DNA from: Carposina sasakii
Taxonomy: Eukaryota; Arthropoda; Insecta; Lepidoptera; Carposinidae
Direction of reading: 5' to 3'
Assembly: GCA_014607495.2 (NCBI GenBank)
Contig: CP053156.1
Span: 3,100,001 to 3,164,000 of the forward strand
DNA length: 64,000 bases
In this document: positions 23,496 through 34,968 of the stretch, one piece after another
Layout of the letters: every line of letters begins with the position of its first letter
Position numbering within the stretch: the stretch's first letter is position 1
Position numbers and translations under genes: made by a program
The notes under the pieces: model-generated
Database searches by the model: none
What the model was told of the DNA's origin: nothing
Seen by the model: the letters and a program-made list of their open reading frames with translations, nothing else

Positions 23496-26400
23496 ATGGA
23501 TGTTATGTGGCATAGATGTAATATTCATTATTACTTACGTGAAAAATGTTATGGTAAGAGCAAGAAAATAGCACAAGAGGCAGCCTCAACCTTTGCTGAT
23601 AATTCAGAATTTTTGTATTACCATGGCTTGGCTGAAATATTGGAGGGACAATTACAAAAGGGTATTGCGGAGCTGACACCATTGCAGTCCAATAGAGATA
23701 TACAGTTAGCTGTAATTATATCACTTATTTACGGACATAAACTTTCAAGTACATTAGACCGAGACAATTTGTACAACTTAGAGTCGAAACTGAAGGAAGA
23801 GAAGAAGCAAGCTAGTTCAATTTCTTACTATTATGCGGGAATATTTCTGTCATTGGCTGGGAAGTATGAGAAGGCAATGGAGTACATTAATAAGGCTCTT
23901 AGAAAAGATCCAAATAATTTGGATGCAATAATTTTAAAAGGTTGGAATGATATGTACATGGATGTTGGTGATATGCAAGTAGCAACACTGGATACTTTTG
24001 AGCTAGCTCTAAATAGGAGTGATAGGAACGTTGAGGCTCTCTTGGGATTGGCAAAGTTCAATTACTTTGCAAAGCAACATGAAGCATCCAATCAGACTCT
24101 TGATAGATTGATAGTCAACAATCCTGGGCAAGTGGTACCTCTAGTTGAGAAACTGAGAAACGAATTTGCCCTGCAAAAATGGGACCCAGTTTATGATACG
24201 ATTGAAAGAATATTGGCACTAGAGGAGACAAATGTTGAAGCATGTAAAATAAAGATTTTTATTGCCCTTTGCAAAAATTCTGATTATATAGAAGCTGCCG
24301 ATCAACTAAATAAATTTTTTAACATACTTGAAATGGAAGAAAGCACTAACGGCTATCAGTTCTATGTTACCACACAGATATTTTCTAAAGTATGCAGCAG
24401 ATCTAGTACTGTTCTTACGCAAGTTTATAGATATGCTCAATATGCTTCAGAGTTATATCCGAATAACGTAGAGTACTTGAGTGAAGTGGGATATCAGTGT
24501 ATTCTTCAAGGGAAATATAAAGATGCAATAAACTTTTTTCGGGCTGCCAGCAAAATTGACAGTAATTCTATAATAGCTCTGTGTGGTTTATCTTTGTGTC
24601 AGATGTATGAGAACGGAGCGACAGAGCAAGTTGCCCAGCAGGTTGAGCTGCTCTTTGAAATGCAGGGAAATAAAAAAATGTCCATCTTATATCTTCTATC
24701 AGCGCAACTCAATGTAAAGAATTCAGCAAAAGCCATAACATTTTTGAACAATGCCTACGAAAACACAAATGCCTATGCCAATAGAAATCCATTTAGTCTA
24801 ACGTATGTTAAGGAACTAGATCCAGATTTCCTTCTGGAACTTTTTAAGGAATACAAAAAGCATCTGCCTAAAAAGGCATTTGTTATAGTTGGGTATCTAT
24901 TATATTCACAAGATGTAAATAATTCATCGGTATCTACTTGTTTCGAAATGTTGGAGAGTATATGCAGGGCTTGTCCAGGCTTGCTTGCAGCATTGTACGA
25001 GTTGGCGAAACTGAGGTTCCTATTTGGATATGCGAGTGACGCTCAAAAGTTGGCCCAACAGATTGGCGAGTTGGACAACACGCATGCCGGTAGCCAAGTG
25101 TTGTTGGCTCAAATACACATACAGCAGAAGGCTTTCAGCAAGGCTAGCCAATGTTTGGAAATGTGCCTTAGCTACAACTTTAAGATAAGGGATAGTGCAA
25201 TGTACCATTTCCTTAAGGGTATATTATTGAGAGACTCGGGTCAATTGCAAGAGGCTTTATCTAGTTTTACTACTAGTCTTCAAATATCAAACAGCAAGAA
25301 TATTGCCAGCCACATGAACAGGATGTACGAGTCTGATTTGAATATCATTGATAAAGCCACACTGTATTTGCAAATTATTGAAATACAAACCGAGTTGGAA
25401 CAATTTGGTGAAGCTGGGAAGACAATGCAGGTATTTTATTATTATTATGTAGGAAGTGCCCATTTATTTCTCATGTAAATGAAAACATTCAAATTGAATT
25501 ATGAAATTTCCAGGAAGCTATACAAGATCTGTCCTACACATCAGAAGAAAGTCGCCTAATAATAGCTAGGGCGGACTTGGCTCTCAAAAAGGGCGACATT
25601 GATAATGCTTTGGACCTGCTAAATGAAATAAAACCCGGTCAGCCGTATTACTTCCAAGCCCATAGTAACATGGCTCACATATATCTGAAGGAGAAAAAGG
25701 ATAAAGCGATGTTCACGACTTGTTTTAAAGAAGTTGTTAGTAACCATCCTTTGGGAGACGCTCATACTATGATGGGTGATGCTTATATGTCGATTCACGG
25801 TAAGTTTATAGGATAGTTAATTGAAGACTTCATATACGTAGGTATTTCAAAAAAGTCAATCTGGATTTTTTTGTCAGTTTTAACTTACTGCAACTGCCGA
25901 CGGTTCTTGAAATATTTTTCGACTTTCTTTTCTCACAGTACTAATAGTGAAAACCACATCTTAAAAGTTTATCAAGTAGTTCAATCAAGACAAAACTGAG
26001 CTGCTATTCGATGGAACTAAGCATTCGAAGTTATATATAATTAAAGATGCACGAAACAAATACAATACAGTGCCTAATTAAAACAAAATACAAATGTGCA
26101 ATTTTTTTAACAGAACCCATACAAGCTGTCGAATCTTACGAAGCAGCCTTAAGGGGCAGTCCTCGAGACGTGCAGTTGATAAAGAAACTCGGAGCGGCTC
26201 TCATTAGAATGCACGAATACGACCGAGCGTGCCAACACTACGAGGCGTCTATACGGAGCCTTAATAATGACGAATTGCGGTTTGAATATCTCGAGCTGTT
26301 GGTAAAGGTAGGTATGTCATATCATCTTCATCAGCCTATTGATGACCAATTGGCGTAGGTGCTACGAGTAATGACTGCTAATCTGCGAATCTATAGCGCG

Positions 26401-29400
26401 GCACGCAACGCGCTATAGATTCTGGGTTCGAATTCCGGTAGGTGCAAACATTGGTTGAATATCGATGTTTGTTTCCGAGTCATGGATGTCATTATATGTA
26501 TATATGTATTGCTGCTGCCCACCTCCCGGAAACTCTCTTAATCGCCTCGTACGATACCCACATGCAGGCATGGGGTGATACAAACTCTACCCTTCCGGCA
26601 CCACGCGGCGTACTTAACCCATTTTTGCCGTCCAGTCACTAGCAGCCGCCCTCTTCAAGTCATCGGTCCATCTGACTGGATATGTCATATTGATTATAGA
26701 ACAGGTTGATTAAGTCCGAGAGCAAGTTCATCAAAATAATTGCTTAGGTAGGCATGTTCATAATATTAAAAGCTATTTGTGAAAGGGATTGAAATTAGTC
26801 TCATCTAATGTCGATATTATGTCATCTTTGAGATGGAGAATTTTTGAAAACTGATGTAAAAGAAGAGGAATACTAATAATATTGAGTTGCCATTTTACTT
26901 TATTTCTAGCTAAAACAATACGACAAGGTCGACTCAACAATATCATCGGAACTAAATCAGGTGTACAACAAAGAAAAGGACGTAGACACGATGAGACGTC
27001 GCGTCAAATATCTCGTCCTTCAAGCTAGAAGTCGGGATTTAAAACAACCTTACGCTGGCAACACAGCGTTAATACTTACCGAGGCTAAAGAACTACAGTC
27101 GGTGGTTGTAAAAAGAATTGAGATTGACTCGAGGGGAGATTTGGGAGTAGAAAAGAAGTGTTTGTCAGATATTTTGTGTAGTTTGGCGAAAGCGAAGTCG
27201 ACTAAAGAGCCGGCAGTAGCCGCGGGATTGTATTCTGAAGCTTTGGTACATACGCCTAGGGATCCAAATACCTTACTGGCTTTGGCGAAGTTGTATGCTC
27301 AGGTAAGAGATTTTTTATAAGATGAGGCAATTTAATGTGTTTGCTGCGTTCTCTTTCTAGCTTAGTGTATCCTTCTCGCTCGCTCTTATTCTCCAATATC
27401 GGTCATCATACCGCTGAAGGCGATATATGACTTCTACTTTCCGAGAAAACGAAAGCTAAAAGCACTTTTCCGTGTCACGTCGTCGTTGGCAAATTTGTTA
27501 ACACGACATTAACGTAAAATTTAATAAATTATAGAGATAACATAAGTAAGTACATAAACACAAGGCTGTGCTCCGAAAAATGGGTAACCAGAACTGCAGG
27601 ATCTCGAATGAGATACTGCAGCCATATTTGGCATAGCGGGGTCATGTTAAGACCAGTAACAAGTTGCTAGCGCATCGCCTGAGAGAACGCCCCTTAATTA
27701 CTTAGTCGACTCTTACGACATGCTTGGAAGGAGATGCAGCTGATGTGTTCTAGTGAACCCCCGCATCAGCATAGGAATAATAGAGATAACACCAAATAAA
27801 TAATCATCTATTTCCAGATGAACAACTCTGAGAAATGCGAGCAAACCTGCGCGGTGTTGTTAGACGCAGATCCTAACAACGAATCCGCGGCTGTCATGAT
27901 GGCGGACTTGGCTTTTAGAAAGGTGGGTTTCAATTATTTTTTTCAGATTTTTTAATGATTTGATTTAGTGAAACACGAAGCTCAGAACCTATGGGGATGG
28001 CGGAGGTCTGCCCAATCTAGGGGATACAGGAACAAAGTCAAGTATCAAGGTCAAATTATTTGCAGACAAAAATAGCACCTTTCCATGTCTATCCGTGAGT
28101 TTCGTATGAGACGGGTTTCCGGGAGGCGTGTAGTATTATTTTTATAATTTTCCATGCGTTGTTCGGCAAACCGATTTCGAAATATTTATTGTCAGACATT
28201 AAATACGTTTTATCGTACCTGTTTTAAAACACCTGACTTGACATGATCGGTGATGCTAGCTAGTATTTCAATAATTAAAACACTGGTACATTGTCATCGT
28301 CATTAATCGTATTATAAGGTAGACTTAGAAAGAGCCCAGGTTCATTTAAACCAAATCCTGTCGGTGAAGCCGCTGAGTTGGCACGCGTTGGCCCAACTCA
28401 TTGAAGTGCAGTGGCGTTGCGGGAGGTTGTTAGCTAGTTCCCTACAAGACTGACCTGTCAAACATTTATAACCTAGGAGGACCTAGAAACGGCGCAGCGT
28501 CATTTAAATCAGATCCTGTCGGTGAAGCCGTTGAGTTGGCAAGCGTTGGCCCATCTCAATGAAGTGCAGTGGCTTCGCGTGAGGTTGTTAGCTAGTTCCC
28601 TACAAGACTGACCTTTCAAACATTTGTAACCTAGGTGGACCTAGAAACGGCCCAGCGTCACTTAAGTCAGATCCTGTCGGTGAAACCGTTGAGTTGGCAC
28701 GCGTTGGCCCAACTCATTGAAGTGCAGTGGCGTCGCGGGAGGTTAGCGGAAGCGGAGGCTGCCTTGGACACCGCCAAGCTGGCTCTTGGAGACCAGGAGG
28801 ATCCAGGTAATGTTTTATAGCTAAATAGGTTGATGTTTACAAACTGCCAAGCTTAAGTGGATCTAATGCAATATTACGCTAAGCTGCCTCTTTAGACAAT
28901 GTAACATCGTTTGGCATTGACATTCGTTTTCGCAACTCGTAGACATTAAAAATAACCAATAGCGGTTGGAATTCGTCACGTGACTTGACGAACGTGCTAA
29001 CATAAAAGCCTATGAGTATATGTGTCGATGACGAATTTGTATTGATTTGATCGAGATATAATATACATATAATATTACTTTGTTTAAGAGCCCTGGAATC
29101 ATTTTGCTAACATATTGCACACCATATGTTTGTAATTATATATTTAGTCTGACACTGAGGTAGACCTTACTTTCGTGTGTTTGTAAATTTGTACATAATT
29201 GGTGCCGGCAGAGTAGAATTCGTACCACCCCATGTCTGACCGTGGGTATCGTACGATAAGGCGATTAAGGGTTTCCGGGAGGTGGGCAGCAGCGCCTCCC
29301 GTGTTGACAACATAGTCCAAAATACAAACTGCGGTCACCAACCCGCCTGCCCAGCGTGGTGACTATGGGCAAATACCCCCCATGGCAGTCTTGTGGCGTG

Positions 29401-32400
29401 CCCTGTGGGAGGCCTACATCCAGCAGTGGACTGCAATAGGCTGAAGAAGAAGATTATTACGCTTTGGCACTAGTGCACAGCTATCATAAGACTCGTCTTA
29501 GTTGTGCCATTAACACTGGTTCAAAATTTTTATTTTGTCGGCTTTTTTTCTTTAAATAAATGAGGTTACATACATATACGCCACGCCCATTATCCCCCAA
29601 AGAAAGTTGGGCATAAGTGTTCAAATTACACACCCACTTTGCACAAATCATCTTATTAAATGAGGTTGTTCTACATCTAAATGTGGTTGGCTTCCCCCAG
29701 GTTACAGCTACTGCGCCGGACTTTGCTCCATGTATAGCGGTAAAGTGAACATCTCTCTGCGTCAGTTGAACAACGCGCGTCGGTCCGCGTGGGGCGCCGC
29801 CGCCGCCAGACGTATGGCGATGCAGTGTCTGGTGCAAGACCAAGCCGACACGGAGACCGAGTGAGTCATATAGAATATTATTCATTGGCTTCACAGGAAA
29901 TATAAGTTAAGAAAAGGAAAAAAGAGATATGAGATGGTAATAGTAACATTAGTAGTAGGTAGAACATTTATAAGGTACAGAAAAATTAGTTATAAGGGCC
30001 ATCAATTTAATCACGTGAGGCTTCAATATCACCTGTATTTATTTTTTCGTAACACGATTTTGAAACCTTTCTGTCTAGACATTTTATTATGTTCCTTAAT
30101 TTTAGAACAAAATAAGATATACTATTATACCTGTATTTAAAGACAATATTCTATTTTTGTTTAGTTTCTTTATAGGTACTAAAAATACTCGTGATGTTGG
30201 GCGGGGGGCAAGGGGAAAAATGCTAAAAAACCATCACGTGATTAATGGACGGCCCCTAATATACAGAAAAGTCCTAGAGGAATGAGAATTTCCTCTATGG
30301 AGAAGTACAGTGGTGTTGCATAATGCTTTATATGTATACCGGGACTGGCCCATTTACTCATTCCCGCTTCTGTACCTAAGCTAGGAGCAACAGCTAAAAA
30401 ATGATTGGTCACAGAGGTTATGGTACAAAAAATTGCGTTTCAATTCTGTTGGTACCTAAACAGGATCAATTTAATACAATGCTAAGGATTATATTAATGG
30501 AGAAGTGTTTTTATAAATTTATCTTATTCAAGATATTATATATTATAAAATTATTAATAAAGAAAATGGAAAAAATTCTTCACCCGAGTGGGAATCGAAC
30601 CCACGACCACTGCAAATGCTCGCACGGTTTGCACGGTGGTCGTGGGTTCGATTCCTACTCGGGTGAAGAATTTTTTCCATTTTCTTTATTAATAATTTTA
30701 CAATGCTAAGGGTTTTGTTTTATTCTATTCATAACTAGGAATAGGCTTTGCACAGGTGTAATTCCCTTTTACGTGGACAAAGTCGTGGGCGGGCGCTATA
30801 GATGAGTAGTGTTTTTAGACATTTTCAGGCAATAAAAAAAAATCTCTCCCTACGAACCATAGTCGTACTTCAAGATTTTTTTAAATTATAGGAAACTGTT
30901 CCGCTGTTTTTGAGATCTGCGCTTAGCAACACATTCAGCGATTCATTTTTATATTATACTTAGATATAAAATTAGAATGAATTGATTGTTAAATTGATGA
31001 ATACATTATAGTATATTATCCAATTCACCTATTACAGTGATACTAGACTTCTAGCTCTAAGAACGGCCGAAAAGCTATTGTCTGAAGTACCAGTCAGCGA
31101 GCGCAAGCCAATTCAAGCCTTGTTACAACTGGCTACGAAACAGAAACCCCAAGCAGAGAAGGTGCTACAGGACCTTTTGCCATTGGCTACCGAAGATAAC
31201 TATCAGGACGACCCCTATCTTATATTGGCTATTGCTAATGCGTAAGTATCCTACTATACTATACGCCAACCCTCCTGGCACACGCAGTCATAGAACGTTA
31301 GATGACAGCGCGTGCCAGGAGCGTTGGCGTATAGTATAATATTATAAACGCGAAAGTTTGTGAGTGTAATGTAAGGATGTTTGTTGCTCTTTCACGCAAA
31401 ACTACTAAATGGATTTTGATGAAATTTCACAGTAATATAGCTTACATACATATCAGAATAACACAAAGGCTACATTTTATACAGAGAACAGATTTTTATC
31501 CCGGATAATTTGGACATTTTGTTTTTTCTGTAGTTCACGCGGGCAAAGTCGCAGGCGTCCACTAGTATATAATTATATTGTTGTCTCACTTACACATTTG
31601 CCTTTACCTTTATATATTTTATTGCGTACCGTTGTACTCGTACGTACGCACATAGATGTCACAATACGCATAAAAAAGTCGTTTACAGAAATATATCCCA
31701 AATTGTTTTCTATAATTCACTCTAACTCTCCCTCTGCCTCTCTTCCGTGTTCGCCATAAGAGTCCCCTAGGCTAGCATTTTGTCACAGATCTTTGACATT
31801 AGACACGTCTTTACTAAACGTGTCTGAATCTCCTCCGTAAAACTGCAGTTACGGATACCCCGTTTTTGGGACAGCCGTGTGTACGAGTTTAGCAGGATTA
31901 ACAAACCTTTGTGTTCCAGGTACAATATTATAAAACAGCCGACCAGAGCGAAGAATATTTTGAAGAGGACTATATCCTCCATACCCTGGACACCTGAGAG
32001 AGCTGATGGTTTGGAGAAGTTAGTTTTCTTTTATACTAGCAACTCGCCCCGGCTTCGCATAAGTGCAGTGCTGATATTAAACATATAAACCTTTCTCTTG
32101 AAACACTCTTAAAAGAATCGGATCAAAATCCGTTGCGTAGTTTGAGAGATCTAAGCATACATATATAGGGACAGACAGACAGCGCGAAGCGACTTTGTTT
32201 TATAATATGTAGTGATTAGACTGATTAATAAGCCTGTCCTGTGCTGATGCGGGGCTTCACTAGAATAAATAAATAAAATTAAATAAATATTCACACACAA
32301 CACATTGACATAGTCCCACATTAAGATCCCTAAGGTCTTGTGTCGTGGGTACTAAGCAACGGTATATAAATACATAGATAAGTATAGAAACATCCATGAC

Positions 32401-34489
32401 TCGGAAACAAACATTGATATTCATCATGTCAATGTCACCTACCGGGATTCGAACCCAGGACCTATGGCGTCGCAGGCAGGGCCACTACCAACTACACCAA
32501 TCGGCCGTCTATACATCGACTGCATTCCTTTCCGTGCATGCAGTAAGAGTCGACTAAGGAACTCGGGCATACTCTCAGGCGTTAAGCTAGTAACTTATCC
32601 CTGATCTTTTGCATCTACACTATGCTCAGAAGCGTAGCGTGAATTGGCGGGGCCGCATATAAAAACTTTGTATGGGAGCCTTTAGGAAGGGTAAAGATTT
32701 ATCACAAAAGGAAAAAAAGAAGTTTTTATTAATTTTTGCTTACGCAAGTTGGGGGCCCCCGTTGCCCCGGGGGCCCCGTATCAATAGATACGGCGGTAGC
32801 TACGCCTCTGGCTATGCTGAACGTGGCTGTAAGACCCTCGTGGTCCTACAGTTCTCTGGCTACATCTTGCAGCCGAGTGCATATGTACCTATAGTTATGT
32901 GTTAACGATGTGATTCATCATGACCAGAGGTCGGAATTAGGTAGAGTCATTTATGTACTTGCATCGAAATGTTGATATTAATGTGGACCTTCCCAGGATT
33001 TCTAATGGACAATCCCGTGTGGCCGACAATATTACAAATAAATAATAATAAAACCCTCAGAGATAGACAAATAAAACCGCGCGGAAAGTTTTCTTTTATA
33101 ATTAACATAAAATTTCTGCTCTTTAAAATTAATACCGGAATTTGAGGCATATCCACTTTCTTCTTTCGCTGTATGAAATCAGTGCAAGTACATAATATAA
33201 TAATAAGTCGGAGGCTCTAGTCACAAATAAAGTCGCTTTCCGACCTCTGATCATGTTTTTTGGTACATAACGAAGGGTATCTACACTATACATATTATAA
33301 ATGTGAAGTTTAAGTGTGTGTGTAATATTTGTCCGTCTTTTACGGCAAAACTACTGAAAATTTGAATCGGTACACAAATAGTTTTTTTCTAGAGCCCGAG
33401 ATATTAATTATTTCTCGTGACATAGATCTTGCTACACGCGTCAATGTGTATTTATGCGGTAGATGGCAAAACGCAATCTACGTGATTACTCGAATTTTGC
33501 GCGGACGAAGTCTAATATTTTGGAGACACCAGACACTAAGTGTGCTTCAAAATAAAGTCGCTGATTTCCGCTCTCTAGTTTTCTTGACGACCAAAAATCA
33601 TATGTATGCTTAGAACTTTATCACTATGTAATGGATTTAGATGCGGTTTGTTAATAGATTACAGAAATATATATAAATATAACTAGGGATCCGCTCCGGC
33701 TTCGCACAGGTCATCTGTGACAGGTGTATTGCTCTCTCACGCGGGCGAAGTCGTGGGCGGCCGGTAGTTTTCTATATATGTAACCTATTGTACGAATTAT
33801 TGAAGTAAACTATATTCTAAAACATTTCAACAAATAAACATCCCAGATGCTGGTTAGAAGTGGCCGATAACCAAGTAAGCTCGGGCAGAGTGGACGCGGC
33901 CAAAGAGCTGCTAACTAAGATCCTAAACCACAACAACTCTTGCGCACCGGCTTACCAGTACTTAGGTAAGTAATGTTAAAGAAACTTATAGAATGTTTGT
34001 ACATTATAGTCTGTTTCATAGAATAACTCTAATGTCTGATTTAGAAGCTAACATATTGATTTATATATATTGGAGACCTATATTGATTTGATCAAGCAAT
34101 AATGTTACTTTACCATGGTCACGATTACCTCTTAAAGCAGATTGTTTTCACCGTTGACGTGAGATGCCGCTATAAGCATTGTAGAGCGACATCTTCCTTC
34201 CATAATAGAAACAATCCTCAAAGGTAACCAACATAAACCACAATTCCCAGGTCACATAGCGGAAAAGGACCAGAACTACAAGACAGCAGCGCACAACTAT
34301 GCCAACGCTTGGACGCACACCGGCAAAACCGACCTCAATGTGGGATACAAACTAGCGCACGCCTACCTAAAGCTCAAAAAGTACCCAGAGTGCATTGTGG
34401 TGTGCCGGCACATACTTAAAATACATCCAGACTATCCCAAATTGCGGAAGGATGTTATGGATAAGGCTAAGACCTATTTAAGAACGTAA
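23496..34489 (+). CDS. TTC21B: Tetratricopeptide repeat protein 21B (IFT139), IFT-A subunit, 11 exons, 1301 aa
   Basis: Exons: 23496-25430, 25514-25799, 26114-26307, 26910-27302, 27818-27922, 28635-28806, 29701-29860, 31038-31241, 31920-32018, 33847-33965, 34251-34489. They total 3906 nt and all phases close on TAA at 34487-34489. The length matches vertebrate TTC21B (about 1316 aa). The protein is almost entirely TPR helices, for example the YYYAGIFLSLAGKYEKA segment near residue 110 and NPDFLL-, CLSYNFKIRD- and TEAKELQ-like blocks in family order. IFT139 belongs to the IFT-A complex, which drives retrograde transport in cilia and import of membrane cargo. The start is supported because the first 60 residues align with the vertebrate N-terminus. 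The ATG is 15 bases behind the NATD1-like stop. Oddities are a 158-bp tandem triplication at exon 6 (28319-28744) and a dispersed repeat that begins only about 10 bases after the stop. TTC21A is the alternative name, but insects generally carry a single TTC21 gene. Confidence 0.93.
26410..26510 (+). mobile_element. Partial S2 SINE fused to a LINE/SINE tail
   Basis: Carries GGGTTCGAATTCCGGTAGG and TTTGTTTCCGAGTCATGG. It then changes, near 26510, to the CTGCTGCCCACCTCCCGG block seen at 29.2 and 53.8 kb. The sequence just before box B (CTATAGCGCG...CGCGCTATAG) is a short palindrome instead of the usual tRNA-like 5' half. Confidence 0.6.
27560..27775 (-). repeat. Dispersed repeat family A
   Basis: Inverse copy in a TTC21B intron: AACTGCAGGATCTC, AAGTTGCTAGCGCATCGCC, TAGTCGACTCTTACGACATG and GTGAACCCCCGCATCAGC. 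Confidence 0.75.
28319..28744 (+). repeat. 158-bp tandem triplication of the acceptor and 5' part of TTC21B exon 6
   Basis: Three copies start at 28319, 28477 and 28635, exactly 158 bases apart. Each begins with an AG acceptor followed by codons for (V/E)DLE-A--HL-QILSVKPLSW. Copies 1 and 2 then run into GRLLASSLQD- or VRLLASSLQD-type sequence and a TGA stop, followed by intron-tail-like sequence. Copy 3 continues as GRLAEAEAALD and ends at a normal donor (28806/28807). Only the acceptor at 28635 gives an open TTC21B frame, so copies 1 and 2 are decayed partial exons that must be skipped. Copies 2 and 3 share an almost identical 50-base junction segment upstream of their acceptors; copy 1 is preceded by a different intron sequence. 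Confidence 0.9.
29200..29455 (+). mobile_element. LINE 3' remnant (family C, RTE-like)
   Basis: GGTGCCGGCAGAGTAGAATT, TTTCCGGGAGGTGGGCAGC, TGACTATGGGCAAATACCCC and an end coding EAYIQQWTAIG followed by a stop. That ending is like the usual C-terminus of RTE-type reverse transcriptase ORFs. In a TTC21B intron. Confidence 0.65.
29568..29650 (-). repeat. Dispersed repeat family D
   Basis: CGCCACGCCCATTATCCCCC, AAAGTTGGGCATAAGTG and AATTACACACCCACTTTGCA, inverse to 41590-41670 (GTGGGTGTGTAATTTGGAC, GGTGATAATGGGCATGACC). It lies 50 bases before TTC21B exon 7. Confidence 0.6.
30488..30698. mobile_element. Palindromic S1 SINE insertion with 13-bp target duplications
   Basis: TACAATGCTAAGG occurs at 30475-30487 and again at 30699-30711. 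Inside, arms 30546-30610 and 30636-30700 are inverse copies with one mismatch in 65. Each arm is the 3' half of the S1 SINE including its box B. The left side also carries about 60 further bases of S1-associated sequence that match 39240-39310. Located in a TTC21B intron. This resembles an inversion made during target-primed reverse transcription. Confidence 0.85.
31255..31340. repeat. Intronic hairpin with 30-bp arms
   Basis: Left arm ACTATACGCCAACCCTCCTG and right arm CAGGAGCGTTGGCGTATAGT pair over about 30 bases with two mismatches and a loop of about 23 bases. It starts 14 bases after the end of TTC21B exon 8 (31241). Confidence 0.8.
31340..31565 (-). repeat. Dispersed repeat family B
   Basis: Inverse copy in a TTC21B intron: AAACGCGAAAGTTTGTGAGT at one end, TTTATCCCGGATAATTTGG inside and GCAGGCGTCCACTAGT at the other end. 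Confidence 0.8.
31735..31890 (+). repeat. Dispersed repeat family A, partial
   Basis: CATAAGAGTCCCCTAGG, then TTTACTAAACGTGTCTGAATC and ACAGCCGTGTGTACG. It lies immediately upstream of TTC21B exon 9, so part of the splice-site neighbourhood derives from the repeat. Confidence 0.65.
32030..32215 (+). repeat. Family B-related repeat
   Basis: TACTAGCAACTCGCCCCGG, ATCAAAATCCGTTGCGTAG, GGGACAGACAGACAGCG and TTTATAATATGTAGTG. A shorter relative lies at 22437-22545, ending CATTTATAATATTAGAGG. It starts 12 bases after TTC21B exon 9. Confidence 0.65.
32285..32508 (-). mobile_element. tRNA-derived SINE (family S2)
   Basis: On the minus strand it starts with TGGTGTAGTTGGTAGTGG (box A) and GGTTCGAATCCCGG (box B), then a body with TTTGTTTCCGAGTCATGG and ACCTTAGGGATCTTA. 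A second copy is at 40195-40435 and a partial one at 26410-26510. Sits in a TTC21B intron. Confidence 0.8.
32510..32890 (+). repeat. Dispersed repeat family A with an internal insertion
   Basis: AGAGTCGACTAAGGAACTCG and GCTAGTAACTTATCCCTGAT, then about 170 bases of foreign GC-rich sequence (with GGGGGCCCCCG), then GCTATGCTGAACGTGGCTG and CCTACAGTTCTCTGGCTAC. Confidence 0.7.
33250..33606. mobile_element. MITE, degraded copy of the TA-CAGG-GTTTTTT family
   Basis: Shares AACGAAGGGTA, TATTAATTATTTCTCGTG, the ACGCGTC-ATGTG block and the terminal TTGACGACCAAAAATCA with the other copies. The left end is eroded and partly replaced by family B-like sequence, so the boundaries are approximate. Confidence 0.6.
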
Positions 34490-34499
34490 GGTAACACAA

Positions 34500-34695
34500 A
34501 AGGCGTTCCCAAATGGGTGGCTAGAAATGCAGGGTCATAAAAATTCCAGTCACCACGAGGACAGGTTGTTAATCAGTAACAAGTTGCTAGCTTATCGCCT
34601 GAGAGAATGCCCGAGTTCCTTAGTCGACTCTTACGACATGCACGGATGGAGATGCAGCTAAAGTCCCGTATCAGCATAGGTGGAGATAACCCACC
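34500..34695 (-). repeat. Dispersed repeat family A forming the start of the TTC21B 3' UTR
   Basis: Inverse copy beginning about 10 bases after the TTC21B stop: TTCCCAAATGGGTGGC, AAGTTGCTAGCTTATCGCC, TAGTCGACTCTTACGACATG and CCGTATCAGCATAGG. No AATAAA was found between the stop and the copy. Confidence 0.75.
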
Positions 34696-34968
34696 TTAAA
34701 GCAGAATTGTTTCACATAATTATGATTACAGAAATAATGTAGGAAGTAAAGAAAACTGTACAACTAGATACATAAGTGCAATACATCTTTTAGATAGTTA
34801 TGTCTTTGTTTTAATCATTTTAAAGGTTTAAACAGCATTACTTGCATACAATCACTACACTACCAGCACCGGTATGATGAATTTGGTGAGAGCGAGATGT
34901 CTCACTTTTAAACGTCAAATTCACAGAGCTATTTATAACTAGATAAACAAAGTAAAACATCGCTTTTA

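Noticed and set aside
28319..28476. First copy of the repeated exon as the real TTC21B exon 6
   Set aside because: It has a usable acceptor but runs into a TGA stop without a donor that keeps frame; only the copy at 28635 continues into the family sequence.
32430..32505. True tRNA gene on the minus strand
   Set aside because: The same tRNA-like head plus a 150-base body is found at 40.2-40.4 kb, which marks it as a SINE family.
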